DNA of 64,000 nucleotides, from contig NC_012108.1 of the NCBI RefSeq assembly GCF_000020365.1, positions 3,720,001-3,784,000 of the forward strand, given 5' to 3'. Positions within the stretch are counted from its first letter, which is position 1; the number at the start of each line of letters is the position of its first letter. The stretch is from Desulforapulum autotrophicum HRM2 (GTDB lineage: Bacteria; Desulfobacterota; Desulfobacteria; Desulfobacterales; Desulfobacteraceae). This document shows positions 25,275-33,983 of this stretch, piece after piece. The translations under genes and the position numbers were made by a program. The notes beneath the pieces were generated by a model. It ran no database searches and was not told where the DNA came from. It saw only the letters and a program-made list of their open reading frames with translations.

Positions 25275-25973
25275 CTACTTGGAAAATTGAACCACGAAAT
25301 CCATATGCGCTTTCATGGCCATGTGGACCTGATCACAATTTCTGGCCTTGATGGCGTTAATGATGGCAAGGTGCTGTTTGAGGATGGTCTCTACGTTTTC
25401 TTTGCCCCTGTACAGATGTTCAAGATTTGTTCGAATGCCATGGAAAAAATAATCATAGAAATTGCGCATGATGAGGATCTGGAGGGAATTTTTAGCGGCA
25501 TAGGCAATGGCCATGTGAAAAGATGTGTCGGCCGCGGTGCCGAGACAACCCGAGGCAATTTCTCTTTTCATCTCCACCATGGCGTGGTCCATGGCCTTGA
25601 TATCATCCGCATCTGCCCGTTTTGCCGCAAAGGCTGCAGCATTACACTCAAGCCCCAGCCGGACTTCAAGGAGATCATCAATGGTGGCGTCCTGGATCTG
25701 CATCATTTTGGAAATGTTGATCTCTTCCTTAGGGTCAACCACCTTTACAAAAGTCCCCTGGCCCTGCTTGTGAACCACAAGGCCCATGGTGACAAGTCGC
25801 TGAATGGCATCCCTGATGGTGCTGCGGCTCACCTGCATGGCCCGGGCAAGCTCGCGCTCGGCCATCATCCTCTCTCCCGGCTTGAGTTCACCCCTGTAAA
25901 TCAGTTCCCTGATCTGATCAAAGGCCTGGTCGGATATTTTTTGGGGTTTAATGGGTTTAATTGGCATTTTCAT
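25275..25973 (-). CDS. FadR-subfamily GntR transcriptional regulator
   Basis: A 232-residue DNA-binding regulator. Residues about 10-75 form the GntR winged helix (IRELIYRGELKPGERMMAER, RAMQVSRSTIRDAIQRLVTM, HKQGQGTFV). Residues about 90-230 form an all-helical FCD ligand-binding domain with the metal-site histidines typical of the family (SFHMAIAYAAKN, LKQHLAIINAI). Ligands of such regulators are often small organic acids. No obvious target gene is adjacent; it may be autoregulated through the 384-bp upstream region. Its end converges with the GNAT gene. Confidence 0.9.
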   Translation of the reverse strand: MKMPIKPIKPQKISDQAFDQIRELIYRGELKPGERMMAERELARAMQVSRSTIRDAIQRLVTMGLVVHKQGQGTFVKVVDPKEEINISKMMQIQDATIDDLLEVRLGLECNAAAFAAKRADADDIKAMDHAMVEMKREIASGCLGTAADTSFHMAIAYAAKNSLQILIMRNFYDYFFHGIRTNLEHLYRGKENVETILKQHLAIINAIKARNCDQVHMAMKAHMDFVVQFSK

Positions 25974-26357
25974 ATGGGTCTCCCGTGGTCTGGGGTCAGG
26001 TCCTTTAAAGTATCATATCTGTTTTTGATTGTGCAAGAATTCAGCATGGAGTTCAAGGGATTGGCGCACCTGTATATTCAAATTTGCCTTGATTTCCTGG
26101 TAAAACCAAGGGATTTCTTGGGATGGCGAGAATCATGAAAGGGCACTGACTAACCATCCTGAACCGCCCCATCCCAAACATAAAGTACTACTTTATCCAC
26201 GAGGAATTATTTTATATCAAGGTTTTTTTCAAATATTCATCTGATTTTCTCCCTGGTTCCACTGGCCTTTCCTCCATAAATGGTGGGCCACAACGAACAT
26301 TGTCCCCCCCCTGGAGGATGCCACGGTGGGGAGTCCTATAAAAGAAGGAGTTGACAC
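25974..26357. other. 384-bp intergenic region with palindrome
   Basis: Separates the divergent FadR-type regulator and the zinc finger gene. It holds a perfect 15-base palindrome TAAAGTA-C-TACTTTA at 26181-26195, a possible operator. It is otherwise AT-rich in the middle; the 3' part ends with a strong ribosome site AAGGAG for the next gene. No ORF or RNA gene recognised. Confidence 0.45.
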
Positions 26358-26624
26358 ATGGCAGTAGGGTGGGCAAAAGACGGTGCGGTACAGGAACAAA
26401 TTGATGCAGGGATCGATGATGCGGTGAGCCTGGCCAGGAGTCGGCTACCCAAAGGGGAGAGCCTCACCCATTGCCGAATCTGCGAAGAAGAAATTCCCCA
26501 AGCCCGGCGCCAGGCGATTCCAGGGGTTTACCTGTGTGTGGCCTGCCAGGCAGAACTTGAAGCCCAACAGGCCGTTTCCACGGGAATCAACCGCCGCGGC
26601 AGCAAAGACAGCCAGTTAAAATAA
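26358..26624 (+). CDS. DksA/TraR C4-type zinc finger protein
   Basis: An 88-residue protein with the DksA/TraR zinc finger C-x2-C-x17-C-x2-C (THCRICEEEIPQARRQAIPG...LCVACQ). The short N-terminal helix (QEQIDAGIDDAVSLARSRL) replaces the long coiled coil of DksA, as in TraR and YbiI. TraR-like proteins bind the RNA polymerase secondary channel and change promoter choice without ppGpp; whether this one does is unproven. AAGGAG nine bases before the ATG. Confidence 0.85.
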   Translation: MAVGWAKDGAVQEQIDAGIDDAVSLARSRLPKGESLTHCRICEEEIPQARRQAIPGVYLCVACQAELEAQQAVSTGINRRGSKDSQLK

Positions 26625-26650
26625 AATGATACAAAGCCGTATTATTTTTT

Positions 26651-26829
26651 ATATGAAACACCCACCAAAGCATTAACATTGGCGGAGTTTCCATATTTGT
26701 TGTGGCCGGATGCCATCCCTCGTTCCGGCCGTGCCGGTTTATATGAAACACTCGCCAAAGCATTGTCAATGAAGGTGTTTCAAAATTTGTTGAGGCCGGA
26801 GCCATATCGCGCTCCGGCCGTGCCGGTTA
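26651..26829. repeat. Two tandem copies of a 90-bp repeat
   Basis: Copy 1 (26651-26740) and copy 2 (26741-26829) both start ATATGAAACAC, continue CCAAAGCATT, and end with a GC-rich hairpin of the form GGCCGGA...TCCGGCC followed by GTGCCGG. The copies differ at about a quarter of positions. After copy 2 the sequence begins again with ATATGG, a possible truncated third unit. Non-coding; located between convergent genes, where the hairpins could serve as terminators. Confidence 0.75.
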
Positions 26830-26875
26830 TATGGTCAGTCGTTTTTTACTTTATACCTTTAAGGTTATATGCCCA

Positions 26876-27709
26876 TCAGGGCTGAAACAGCTCAACCTTT
26901 ACCTGTTCGTTAAAAAGTCCGTGCATATAGAGGCGTTGAAAAAACAGCTCAAGGGCATGAATCTTGGGCGAGTCAAGGTCACAGAGCAGCACCTGATAAT
27001 ACCGCTCAATCAGGCAGCGGTCAAGGTTGAGCCTGGCAACGCCCCTGTCAATGACGGCCCCGATATTCTCATACCCCTGATGCCTTGACTGAAGAAACAG
27101 ATCCAGGGCCAGGGCCACCCGTTCAGGGTGCTGTGCGGCAAAGTCCCGCCTCACCACCCACACGGCAAACACAAAGGGCATCCCGGTCGATTGGTACCAC
27201 AGTTTCCCAAGATCCATGCGAAGGTCAAAAAAATCATCCCAGGGCTGGGTCAGGGCTGCATCGCCGATGACAAGCACAGCTTCAGCATCAACGGGGATAT
27301 CTTCGGGGTGCCTCATTTTCCCGGTCACAAAGACCGGGGTAACCTTGTGTTCAGCAAAAATCAGCCGGACAAGAAGGGCTGAGGTGGCTGAATCCTCGGT
27401 AAGGACAACCTTTTTATTGTGAAGCTTTTCAATGGGAGAGTTGCTCATCAAAATGACCGAAAGAACCGGTCCGTTACAGGATATGGACAGATCCGGCAGC
27501 ACCAGAAGATCCCTGTGGTGACATCCATAAAAGCCTGCTGAAATGGGGCTTATGGCAAGATCACCCCTGCGGATCATGCGGTTGAGTACGGCAGGCGGGC
27601 CGTCAGTCATGGTGATCCAGGCTGGCAGCAGGCCGTGATCCAGGCCATAGTATACAGGAGAAGCGTTGATGTAATCGATCCGCCCCATGGAAAGGGTATC
27701 TTTATTCAT
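26876..27709 (-). CDS. mqnA: Chorismate dehydratase MqnA
   Basis: Removes water from chorismate to 3-enolpyruvyl-benzoate, the first step of the futalosine menaquinone route. A 277-residue protein with the MqnA signature: MGRIDYINASPVYYGL at the start, DLAISPISAGFYG, VVLTEDSATSALLVRLI, and AEAVLVIGDAALT with the conserved Gly-Asp. Last gene of a coupled operon: its start overlaps the end of mqnX by 8 bases. Its substrate-binding protein fold is shared with MqnD. Confidence 0.94.
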   Translation of the reverse strand: MNKDTLSMGRIDYINASPVYYGLDHGLLPAWITMTDGPPAVLNRMIRRGDLAISPISAGFYGCHHRDLLVLPDLSISCNGPVLSVILMSNSPIEKLHNKKVVLTEDSATSALLVRLIFAEHKVTPVFVTGKMRHPEDIPVDAEAVLVIGDAALTQPWDDFFDLRMDLGKLWYQSTGMPFVFAVWVVRRDFAAQHPERVALALDLFLQSRHQGYENIGAVIDRGVARLNLDRCLIERYYQVLLCDLDSPKIHALELFFQRLYMHGLFNEQVKVELFQP

Positions 27710-28907
27710 TGCGTATTATGATTTCCAATAGATGTTCAGGTGTATCTGCCTCAGCCGGAACAAAGAGAAACTTTGCCAATCGACCCGGTTCAAGAGTGCC
27801 AAAATCACTGTCCAGACCCAAGGCCCTTGCCCCGTAACAGGTGGCCATGGCAAGGATTTCAGCGGCAGACACATCAAAATAATTTTGAGCCGCAAAAGCC
27901 ATCTCATCGGCCATGCTCAGAGAATCACAGCTGGCAAGGCTGTCCGTGCCAAGGGCCGGCCTCAGCCCGTGGTCAAGCAGCTGCCGGATGCAGGGAAGTC
28001 GGTGGTGAAGGTTCAAGTTACTCCTGGGACAGACGGCTGTTTTCACCCCCCGTTCAACCAGGAGATCAAGGTCGTGGTTGTCGACATCCAGCAGGTGAAC
28101 CGCCAGGGTCTTTGAATCAAGGAGATCAAGTCGGTCAAGGTAGACCACAGGGCTCCTTGCCGGAAGGGGCCAGGTCGAAAAGTCAATGCCCCGTTCAGTC
28201 AGAAAATCAGCCCACTCCCCCCCTGCTGTCCGGATGAACTGCGACTCGTCACTGGATTCAGCCACATGGATGGAAAAGGGAAGGTTCTGCAAGACAGACG
28301 CTCGCTTAAGTCCTGCCAGAAGTTGGGGAGAAGCGGTATGGGGCGCATGGCCAGCAACGGAGAAACCAAGTCTTTGATCGGTAAAAGGCCCAAGCTCAAA
28401 AACAGGGGCTGGATCATCTGAACCGAGCAGTTCCTGGAACCACACACCTGAAAGCCTGGAACTCGCCACTAGATCACGGGTGATACCCAGGGTGGAAATT
28501 TCACCGACACCCAAGGTGCCCGTGGCCAGCATCTGGGCGATCCCCTGCCGGGCTGCAGCCCTTAAGGCCGGAAAACCCAGTTTGCTGCGGACCACAAGCA
28601 GATCTGCCACCCAGCCCTTAAATCCCTTGTCAAAGGGCAACCGCCCCCGAAGGGCCGATAGTTCAAGGTGGGTATGAACATTGACAAGGCCCGGCATGAG
28701 AACGCCAGAGCCATGGTCAACCCCGTCTGTGCCGGAATAGTTGCTCCCCACCTCGACAATCCTGCCGTTTTCCACACGGACATAGCCATTTGCTATGATC
28801 TTCCAGGGAGTGACAACCACCCAGGCGGCCCGGTGGACACAGGGATTCCCGGGGGACTGGATAATTTCACACCCTTTAAATCCAGGGGTTTTATTGGGCA
28901 ACATCAT
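27702..28907 (-). CDS. mqnX: Amidohydrolase, probable 6-aminodeoxyfutalosine deaminase MqnX
   Basis: A 401-residue metal-dependent hydrolase. Metal and catalytic motifs of the TRZ/ATZ-like group: MPGLVNVHTHLELSAL (HxH), SIHVAESSDE (His, Glu), VHLLDV and GTDSLASCDSL (Asp). Being inside the mqn operon points to deamination of 6-aminodeoxyfutalosine to futalosine between MqnE and the nucleosidase step. The role by context is strong; sequence alone would give only amidohydrolase. Start overlaps mqnC by 4 bases. MqnB, the futalosine hydrolase needed next, is not in the window. Confidence 0.86.
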   Translation of the reverse strand: MMLPNKTPGFKGCEIIQSPGNPCVHRAAWVVVTPWKIIANGYVRVENGRIVEVGSNYSGTDGVDHGSGVLMPGLVNVHTHLELSALRGRLPFDKGFKGWVADLLVVRSKLGFPALRAAARQGIAQMLATGTLGVGEISTLGITRDLVASSRLSGVWFQELLGSDDPAPVFELGPFTDQRLGFSVAGHAPHTASPQLLAGLKRASVLQNLPFSIHVAESSDESQFIRTAGGEWADFLTERGIDFSTWPLPARSPVVYLDRLDLLDSKTLAVHLLDVDNHDLDLLVERGVKTAVCPRSNLNLHHRLPCIRQLLDHGLRPALGTDSLASCDSLSMADEMAFAAQNYFDVSAAEILAMATCYGARALGLDSDFGTLEPGRLAKFLFVPAEADTPEHLLEIIIRNE

Positions 28908-30034
28908 AGGAGGTTGTAATAACAGTCCCGCTGCCTTGGCTCAAACCCGGCCGTTGTGATCAGCCGTTTTATCTCGGATTCCGGGAGCATGAAATCCACG
29001 CCGGCGGCAGCCACCACATTCTCCTCTATCATTGTGCTCCCCATGTCATTGGCACCGTAAAAAAGAGCTGTCTGGGCAATTTTATCGCCCTGGGTAACCC
29101 AGGACGCCTGGATGTTATCAATGTTGTCCAGAAATATCCGGCTAAGGGCAAGGACCCGCAGGTAAGGCACCGACCCCGTTTTGGGAACCTGGATTTTTGT
29201 GTTGCCCGGCTGGAAAGTCCAGGGAATAAAAGCGGTAAATCCACCGGTCTCATCCTGGAGCTCCCTGATGCGCGACAGGTGCTCAACAATGTGGCAGGGG
29301 GACTCAAGGTGGCCGAACATCATGGTGGCACTGGAACGCATGCCCTGGCCGTGGGCCACCCGCATCACCTCGAGCCAGGTGTCGGTGAGACACTTGTTGG
29401 GAGAAACCTTTTTTCTTACCTCATCACAGAGGATTTCGGCCCCGCCACCAGGGATCGAGTCCAGTCCTGCCTTTCTCAACCGGGTTATGGTTTCGGCAAT
29501 TGAAAGGCCCGACTTTTCAGCAATAAAAGAGATCTCGGGCGGTGAAAAGCCATGGACATGGATGTCAAAACGGTCCTTGATAAAAGTCAAAAGGTCCGTA
29601 TAATAATCAAGGGAAAGTTCCGGGTTCATGCCACCCTGGAGAAGAATCTGGGTGCCCCCGAGCGCAATGGTCTCGGCAATCTTGGCCTTGAGGGAATCTC
29701 GTGTGATCACATACCCCTGTCCACTTTCCAGGGTCTTGTAAAAGGCGCAGAAACGACAACCAGATACACAGATGTTGGTGTAATTGATGTTGCGGTCCAC
29801 AACAAAGGTAACAATCCTGTCTGGATGGCGCTCAAAACGTCGATTTTCCGCAAGTCTTGCCAGGGTTAAAAGTTCGGCGTCATAAAAAAGCTTGAGCCCT
29901 TCTTCCCGGGAAATTCTCTGTCCGGCAATTATTTTTTCAACAATCTGATCGATGTTCTGGTCAACGCAAGTGGTGTGATACGTGTCCATGCTATGGTCCA
30001 TATTTTTGTCTCTACTTTGTTCCCGGGTTATCAT
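28904..30034 (-). CDS. mqnC: Dehypoxanthine futalosine cyclase MqnC
   Basis: Radical SAM enzyme that cyclises dehypoxanthinyl futalosine. A 376-residue protein with NYTNICVSGCRFCAFYK (C-x3-C-x2-C), GGTQILLQGGMNPELSLDYY, GLDSIPGGGAEIL and SATMMFGHLE, the hallmark pattern shared with MqnE and cofactor F420 synthases. MqnC identity is favoured by FVVDRNINYTNIC and by operon position next to MqnE. Start overlaps the end of mqnE by 4 bases; two further in-frame ATGs (MDHSMDTYH) lie within the first 15 residues. Confidence 0.93.
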   Translation of the reverse strand: MITREQSRDKNMDHSMDTYHTTCVDQNIDQIVEKIIAGQRISREEGLKLFYDAELLTLARLAENRRFERHPDRIVTFVVDRNINYTNICVSGCRFCAFYKTLESGQGYVITRDSLKAKIAETIALGGTQILLQGGMNPELSLDYYTDLLTFIKDRFDIHVHGFSPPEISFIAEKSGLSIAETITRLRKAGLDSIPGGGAEILCDEVRKKVSPNKCLTDTWLEVMRVAHGQGMRSSATMMFGHLESPCHIVEHLSRIRELQDETGGFTAFIPWTFQPGNTKIQVPKTGSVPYLRVLALSRIFLDNIDNIQASWVTQGDKIAQTALFYGANDMGSTMIEENVVAAAGVDFMLPESEIKRLITTAGFEPRQRDCYYNLL

Positions 30035-31137
30035 GGAATTGTGGGTCCTTCATTGACAGGTCTGTAGAACGAATCCCTTTCAACCGGGACAAAACCTGCG
30101 GAACGAATCATTCTTTCCATCTCTTCCCTTGAAAGTCCCTTGGCCGAGCGGGCACCGGCCGTGTGGGTAATTCGCTCTTCAATAATGGTGCCGTCCAGAT
30201 CGTCGGCGCCATAGGAGAGGGCCACCTGGGCGAGTTTTTCACCGATCATGACCCAGTAGGCCTTGATATGGTCAAAATTGTCGAGCAAAAGCCTTGCAAC
30301 GGCAATGCTCTTCAGGTCATCCACGGCGGTTGTCGACGGCAGATGGGAAAGCTTTGTATTTTTCGAGTGAAAGGCCAGGGGAATGTAGGCCGAGAACCCA
30401 TGGGTTCTGTCCTGAAGCGCCCTCAGGGCAAGGAGGTGATCCACCCGCTCTTCCATGGTTTCAATATGGCCATAGAGCATTGTGGCGTTGGAGGTGAGGC
30501 CGTTTTTATGGACCGCCTCCATGATTTCCAACCACCGTTTTGAATCAATCTTCTTGGGAAACAGCTCATCCCTTACCCGGTCGCTCATCACCTCGGCACC
30601 ACCGCCGGGCATCATGTCAAGCCCCGCCGCCTTGAGCGCTCCAACAGTATCGTCAATTGAAAGACCAGAAAGGCCAGAAAGGTAATCTATTTCCACACAG
30701 GTAAACGCCTTGATCTTTGCAAGTGGCCTCAAACGCTTGACCGTTTTCAACAGATTGATGAAATAGTCAAAATCAAGGGCCGGATTCAGCCCGCCCACAA
30801 TGTGCAGTTCATTCACCGGCTCTGCAATGCGATCATTGATCCGTTGTTCTATCTCGTCCATGGACCAGGTATAGGCCCCTTGATCCTCCCGATCCACGGC
30901 ATATGCACAGAACCGGCATCGGTTCTTGCACACGTTGGTATAGTTCAAGTGCTGGTTGTAAACATAGAAGGCAACATTACCGTGGCGCTGTTGCCGGACC
31001 CTGCCGGCAAGCATACCCACACCGTTTAAATCCAGGGTTTCAAAAAGAACAAGCCCGTCTTCTTTTGAAAGGCGGGTATTGTTTTCAATTTTTGCGCCAA
31101 TGGCGTCAAGCCGTTTATCGGCAAATTCGAGTTTCAC
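30031..31137 (-). CDS. mqnE: Aminodeoxyfutalosine synthase MqnE
   Basis: Radical SAM enzyme that joins 3-enolpyruvyl-benzoate and the adenosyl moiety of SAM to aminodeoxyfutalosine. A 368-residue protein with NYTNVCKNRCRFCAYAVD (C-x3-C-x2-C), ELHIVGGLNPALDFDYF, GLDMMPGGGAEVM and ATMLYGHIETMEERV. GTG start placed directly after the stop of the upstream gene, with AGAGGAG seven bases upstream. First mqn gene of the coupled run mqnE-mqnC-mqnX-mqnA. Confidence 0.94.
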   Translation of the reverse strand: MKLEFADKRLDAIGAKIENNTRLSKEDGLVLFETLDLNGVGMLAGRVRQQRHGNVAFYVYNQHLNYTNVCKNRCRFCAYAVDREDQGAYTWSMDEIEQRINDRIAEPVNELHIVGGLNPALDFDYFINLLKTVKRLRPLAKIKAFTCVEIDYLSGLSGLSIDDTVGALKAAGLDMMPGGGAEVMSDRVRDELFPKKIDSKRWLEIMEAVHKNGLTSNATMLYGHIETMEERVDHLLALRALQDRTHGFSAYIPLAFHSKNTKLSHLPSTTAVDDLKSIAVARLLLDNFDHIKAYWVMIGEKLAQVALSYGADDLDGTIIEERITHTAGARSAKGLSREEMERMIRSAGFVPVERDSFYRPVNEGPTIP

Positions 31138-32646
31138 TCACAATCTCCTCTTTACCCTCCTCACAAGTTTCTTTTTTTTCTTTACTGGCCTGGCCTCGGC
31201 CGCCTGGTTCTGTCTGGGATCCAGAAGGTTGTTCTGGGAATAGGTGCAGCTGGCCCTCGGACATTTGAGGCCCTTGTCCCCTGAAGGGGTTGTAAATTCA
31301 GTCAAAAAAGGGTTTTTACACAATGGACATTCAAAATGGTAGGGTTTCTCCCAGCTCACAAACCGACACGCTCGGTTGGAGCAGGTATAATATGTCTTAT
31401 TCTTGGACGTTGTCTCAGACACAATCTTTCCATCAAGGCAAATGGGACAGGGCATGGCAAGCTCGGCCTCAAAGGCTGCTATTCGGGAGGCAAGGTCCGC
31501 CTCATCTACCAGGTCCGGTTCCGGTTCTGGTTCCGATTCTGGTTTTTGTGCCCCATCACGTTGCCTGTCAAGAACAGCCTTTTCCATGGCCTCTTTTTCA
31601 AGGCGTATCCGTTGTTCGGCAGCCTTGATCTCGTCTGCCCTGGCCTGGAGCTCAGCTTCCTTTTCCGCCATGGCAGCGGCCTCATCCGCCACACGTTTTT
31701 GTATCCGTTGTTCCACGTCCCGGGCCGCATCTTCAGCCTGTTTCAAATCCTTTTCCCGGGCCTCCAGTTGCCGGGAACGTTCTTCAGCTTCCCTGAGCCG
31801 GGTTTGAATTTCAGCAAATTCCCGGGTCGTTTGTTCTGCCCTTTGCCGTTCCTGTTCTGCCGCAATGGCTGCCTCTGAAGGTTCCTTGTCAAAAACATCC
31901 TTGACTGTTGACCGCTCAGAATCATGACCGATACTGGAATAAACTGCCGGTTTGGACGACAACCGCCTGCTCCTGAGGCTTGCGATCCGTTTTGACGCAT
32001 TTTCCTTAAGTTGGCTGGAAACCGCCCTGTTGACAGGTGAGGCCGGCAAAACTGAAGATTTATTGATTCCACCACCAGGAGTCTGGACGGACCGAACTGC
32101 GGCCTCGGCCTTTTCCCTATTTATGGCAAGCCCCCTGGATTTCAAGGTCTGGGAAAGGCTCTGTTTTGCCATCTCAAGGGATTTTCGACCTGACACCACC
32201 TCATCGTTCATCTGCATGACAAAGGCAACAAGGTTCATGCCCTGCATTCCCGGAAACATGGTGTTTAAAAGACTGACCATGGTACAGGCAGAGGCTTCTG
32301 CCTGGAGAGTCCCGGCCGTGTTGATGCTCAGGTAGCCCATGTCAATTACAGCGGTCAGGTCATGGTCAAGTTCGTCCTTGGAATTAATGCCCATCTCGAA
32401 AAGGTCTGCAATAAAAGAAGGACGGGTGTAACGTTCGGGCGGGGAATCGGAAAAATCAACAATCTCCCTTTCCCTGTCAACGGCAACGACAATACAGGCA
32501 AGGGTAGTCAGGTTATAAGCCTCCAGGGCCGTTGTGGAATCAATGTCCAGCAACGATGTGATTTCCTTTGCAAGGACCTCGTCAAGGGTCTTTCTTACCA
32601 AAGGGGGATCATGTCCATTTCCAGGGGAGGATTGCTCACCCATCAT
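31138..32646 (-). CDS. Coiled-coil protein with C-terminal topoisomerase-like zinc ribbons
   Basis: A 502-residue protein of unknown function. Residues about 15-170: helical domain with no family recognised (EITSLLDIDSTTALEAYNL...). About 265-385: long Glu/Arg/Ala-rich coiled coil. A short acidic EPEPEPD stretch follows. About 400-475: two C4 zinc ribbons, CPICLDGK...YYTCSNRACRF and CPLCKNPF...LKCPRASC, similar to those at the end of bacterial topoisomerase I. The tail is strongly basic (KKKKKLVRRVKRRL). The DNA-binding features and the ParA-like partner two genes upstream suggest a nucleoid-associated or positioning role. Overlaps the 137-residue gene by 4 bases and abuts mqnE without a gap. 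Confidence 0.75.
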   Translation of the reverse strand: MMGEQSSPGNGHDPPLVRKTLDEVLAKEITSLLDIDSTTALEAYNLTTLACIVVAVDREREIVDFSDSPPERYTRPSFIADLFEMGINSKDELDHDLTAVIDMGYLSINTAGTLQAEASACTMVSLLNTMFPGMQGMNLVAFVMQMNDEVVSGRKSLEMAKQSLSQTLKSRGLAINREKAEAAVRSVQTPGGGINKSSVLPASPVNRAVSSQLKENASKRIASLRSRRLSSKPAVYSSIGHDSERSTVKDVFDKEPSEAAIAAEQERQRAEQTTREFAEIQTRLREAEERSRQLEAREKDLKQAEDAARDVEQRIQKRVADEAAAMAEKEAELQARADEIKAAEQRIRLEKEAMEKAVLDRQRDGAQKPESEPEPEPDLVDEADLASRIAAFEAELAMPCPICLDGKIVSETTSKNKTYYTCSNRACRFVSWEKPYHFECPLCKNPFLTEFTTPSGDKGLKCPRASCTYSQNNLLDPRQNQAAEARPVKKKKKLVRRVKRRL

Positions 32647-33056
32647 TTGTCTTCCTGGTTAATATCTGAAATCAGATCGGCAATGGTCGAAGCCATGCCT
32701 GAAGCATGGTTGCCCCCAGTGCTGTCGTTGTGCAACATGGCGTTTTCCACCGGGGCCACAGGTTCTGGCGATTTATCAGTAAACCCTGCGGTAGAGATAT
32801 CAAGACAGCTGCCGTCCCGTCCGAATACGACCGAAAGGGGGACCTTAATGTGAAAATCAAACTTATAGGCTATCTGGTCGTTGAACACAACAAGGTCGCC
32901 CTTTTTATAGTCCACATCCTCTTCAAGGGTAAAATTATGCTTTTCAAGCAGCAGGGCCTCAATGGCTTCCCAGTCAAGCTCTGCATTAATATTATCAATG
33001 AATTCTCGCTCGCTGGCTTTGATGGTCTCTGGATTGGTTATCTTCATCGCTGTCAT
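32643..33056 (-). CDS. Hypothetical protein between ParA-like and zinc ribbon genes
   Basis: A 137-residue soluble protein: helical N-terminus (TIKASEREFIDNINAELDWEAIE without long hydrophobic runs), a beta-rich middle (YKKGDLVVFNDQIAYKFDFHIKVPLSVVF), then a low-complexity acidic tail (about 95-137). No family recognised. It starts 4 bases after the ParA-like gene and overlaps the next gene by 4 bases (ATGA), so the three proteins are made from one message and are likely to act together. Confidence 0.7.
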   Translation of the reverse strand: MTAMKITNPETIKASEREFIDNINAELDWEAIEALLLEKHNFTLEEDVDYKKGDLVVFNDQIAYKFDFHIKVPLSVVFGRDGSCLDISTAGFTDKSPEPVAPVENAMLHNDSTGGNHASGMASTIADLISDINQEDK

Positions 33057-33060
33057 CCCG

Positions 33061-33825
33061 TCAGTTAAAGAATGAAATCAATTCGTTTGCAACATCAAGA
33101 TAGGCCTCTGCACCTGGACTTTCAATATCATGGAGTGCAACCGGCTTACCACGTTGAGCAGCTATTTCAACGGCATTATCCTGTGGAACAAAGCTGTTAT
33201 AAACGATTTTTTCAACACCCTTTAGATCCTTTTCTTCCAGGAAGTGGTCAATTTCTCCCCTTGAACAACATTGGGTAAAAAAGACACCTGCGATCTTCAG
33301 GTGCTGCTGAAAATTATCCTTGACATGGTTCACCATCTGGAGAAGCAATCGAAGATCTCCAATGGCCTCAGGTGTACAGTGAAACGGCAGGACAAGCCAG
33401 TCAGCTGCCGCCATGGCCATTACCGTTAAGAAGCTGTAGGAGGCGGGGGGATCAATGATAATGTAATCGTATTCATCCCTTAACTCCCTGAGGAATATCC
33501 TCAGGATTCTTTCATTGCCGACGTTCCTGGAAAGCCGGGTTGCTGCGTGGAAAAGAGACAGGCTTGAAGGAATAACATCCATGAACCGCAGCTGGGTTTT
33601 TAAGACAGCCTCTTGAAGGCTGACCTTTCCGACCAGAACAGAACTCAAATCACAGGTCATCAAAGACAAATCAACCCCTGCCATCCGGGTTGAACAGGCC
33701 TGGGGATCACAATCCACAAGCAACGTTTTTTTTTCAAGAAGGGCCAGGGAGGCAGACAGATTAACAGCTGTAACACTTCTGCCATTTCTACCCCTTTGAC
33801 CGGCTATTGTAATGATTGTACCCAT
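33061..33825 (-). CDS. ParA/MinD-family ATPase with arginine-substituted P-loop
   Basis: A 254-residue ParA-like protein. The deviant Walker A region reads AGQRGRNGRSVTAVNLSASLA, where canonical ParA has KGGVGKTT: the signature lysine and the P-loop lysine are both Arg, and the second Gly is Arg. Other motifs are kept: VDCDPQACST (switch I), YDYIIIDPPAS (Walker B/switch II) and FVPQDNAVEIA, the typical ParA C-terminal helix. Start set at 33825; a longer frame to 34005 runs through non-homologous, cysteine-rich sequence. Classical ParA positions DNA or protein cargo by ATP-driven switching; here ATP hydrolysis may be lost or altered. First gene of the operon leading into mqnE, divergent from the repeat protein. 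Confidence 0.85.
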   Translation of the reverse strand: MGTIITIAGQRGRNGRSVTAVNLSASLALLEKKTLLVDCDPQACSTRMAGVDLSLMTCDLSSVLVGKVSLQEAVLKTQLRFMDVIPSSLSLFHAATRLSRNVGNERILRIFLRELRDEYDYIIIDPPASYSFLTVMAMAAADWLVLPFHCTPEAIGDLRLLLQMVNHVKDNFQQHLKIAGVFFTQCCSRGEIDHFLEEKDLKGVEKIVYNSFVPQDNAVEIAAQRGKPVALHDIESPGAEAYLDVANELISFFN

Positions 33826-33983
33826 GGCTAGACACATTACCACAACCGTTATTTTTTTCAATCCCACAAAAGAATAAAAAAAACAGAGAAATACCCGGTT
33901 GCAGGAAAATACCCGGTTGAAAGCAAGGCTGTTTTCATCCATAATAAGCCCCGACAACAACCATTCATCAGGAGGCTGCCTCT

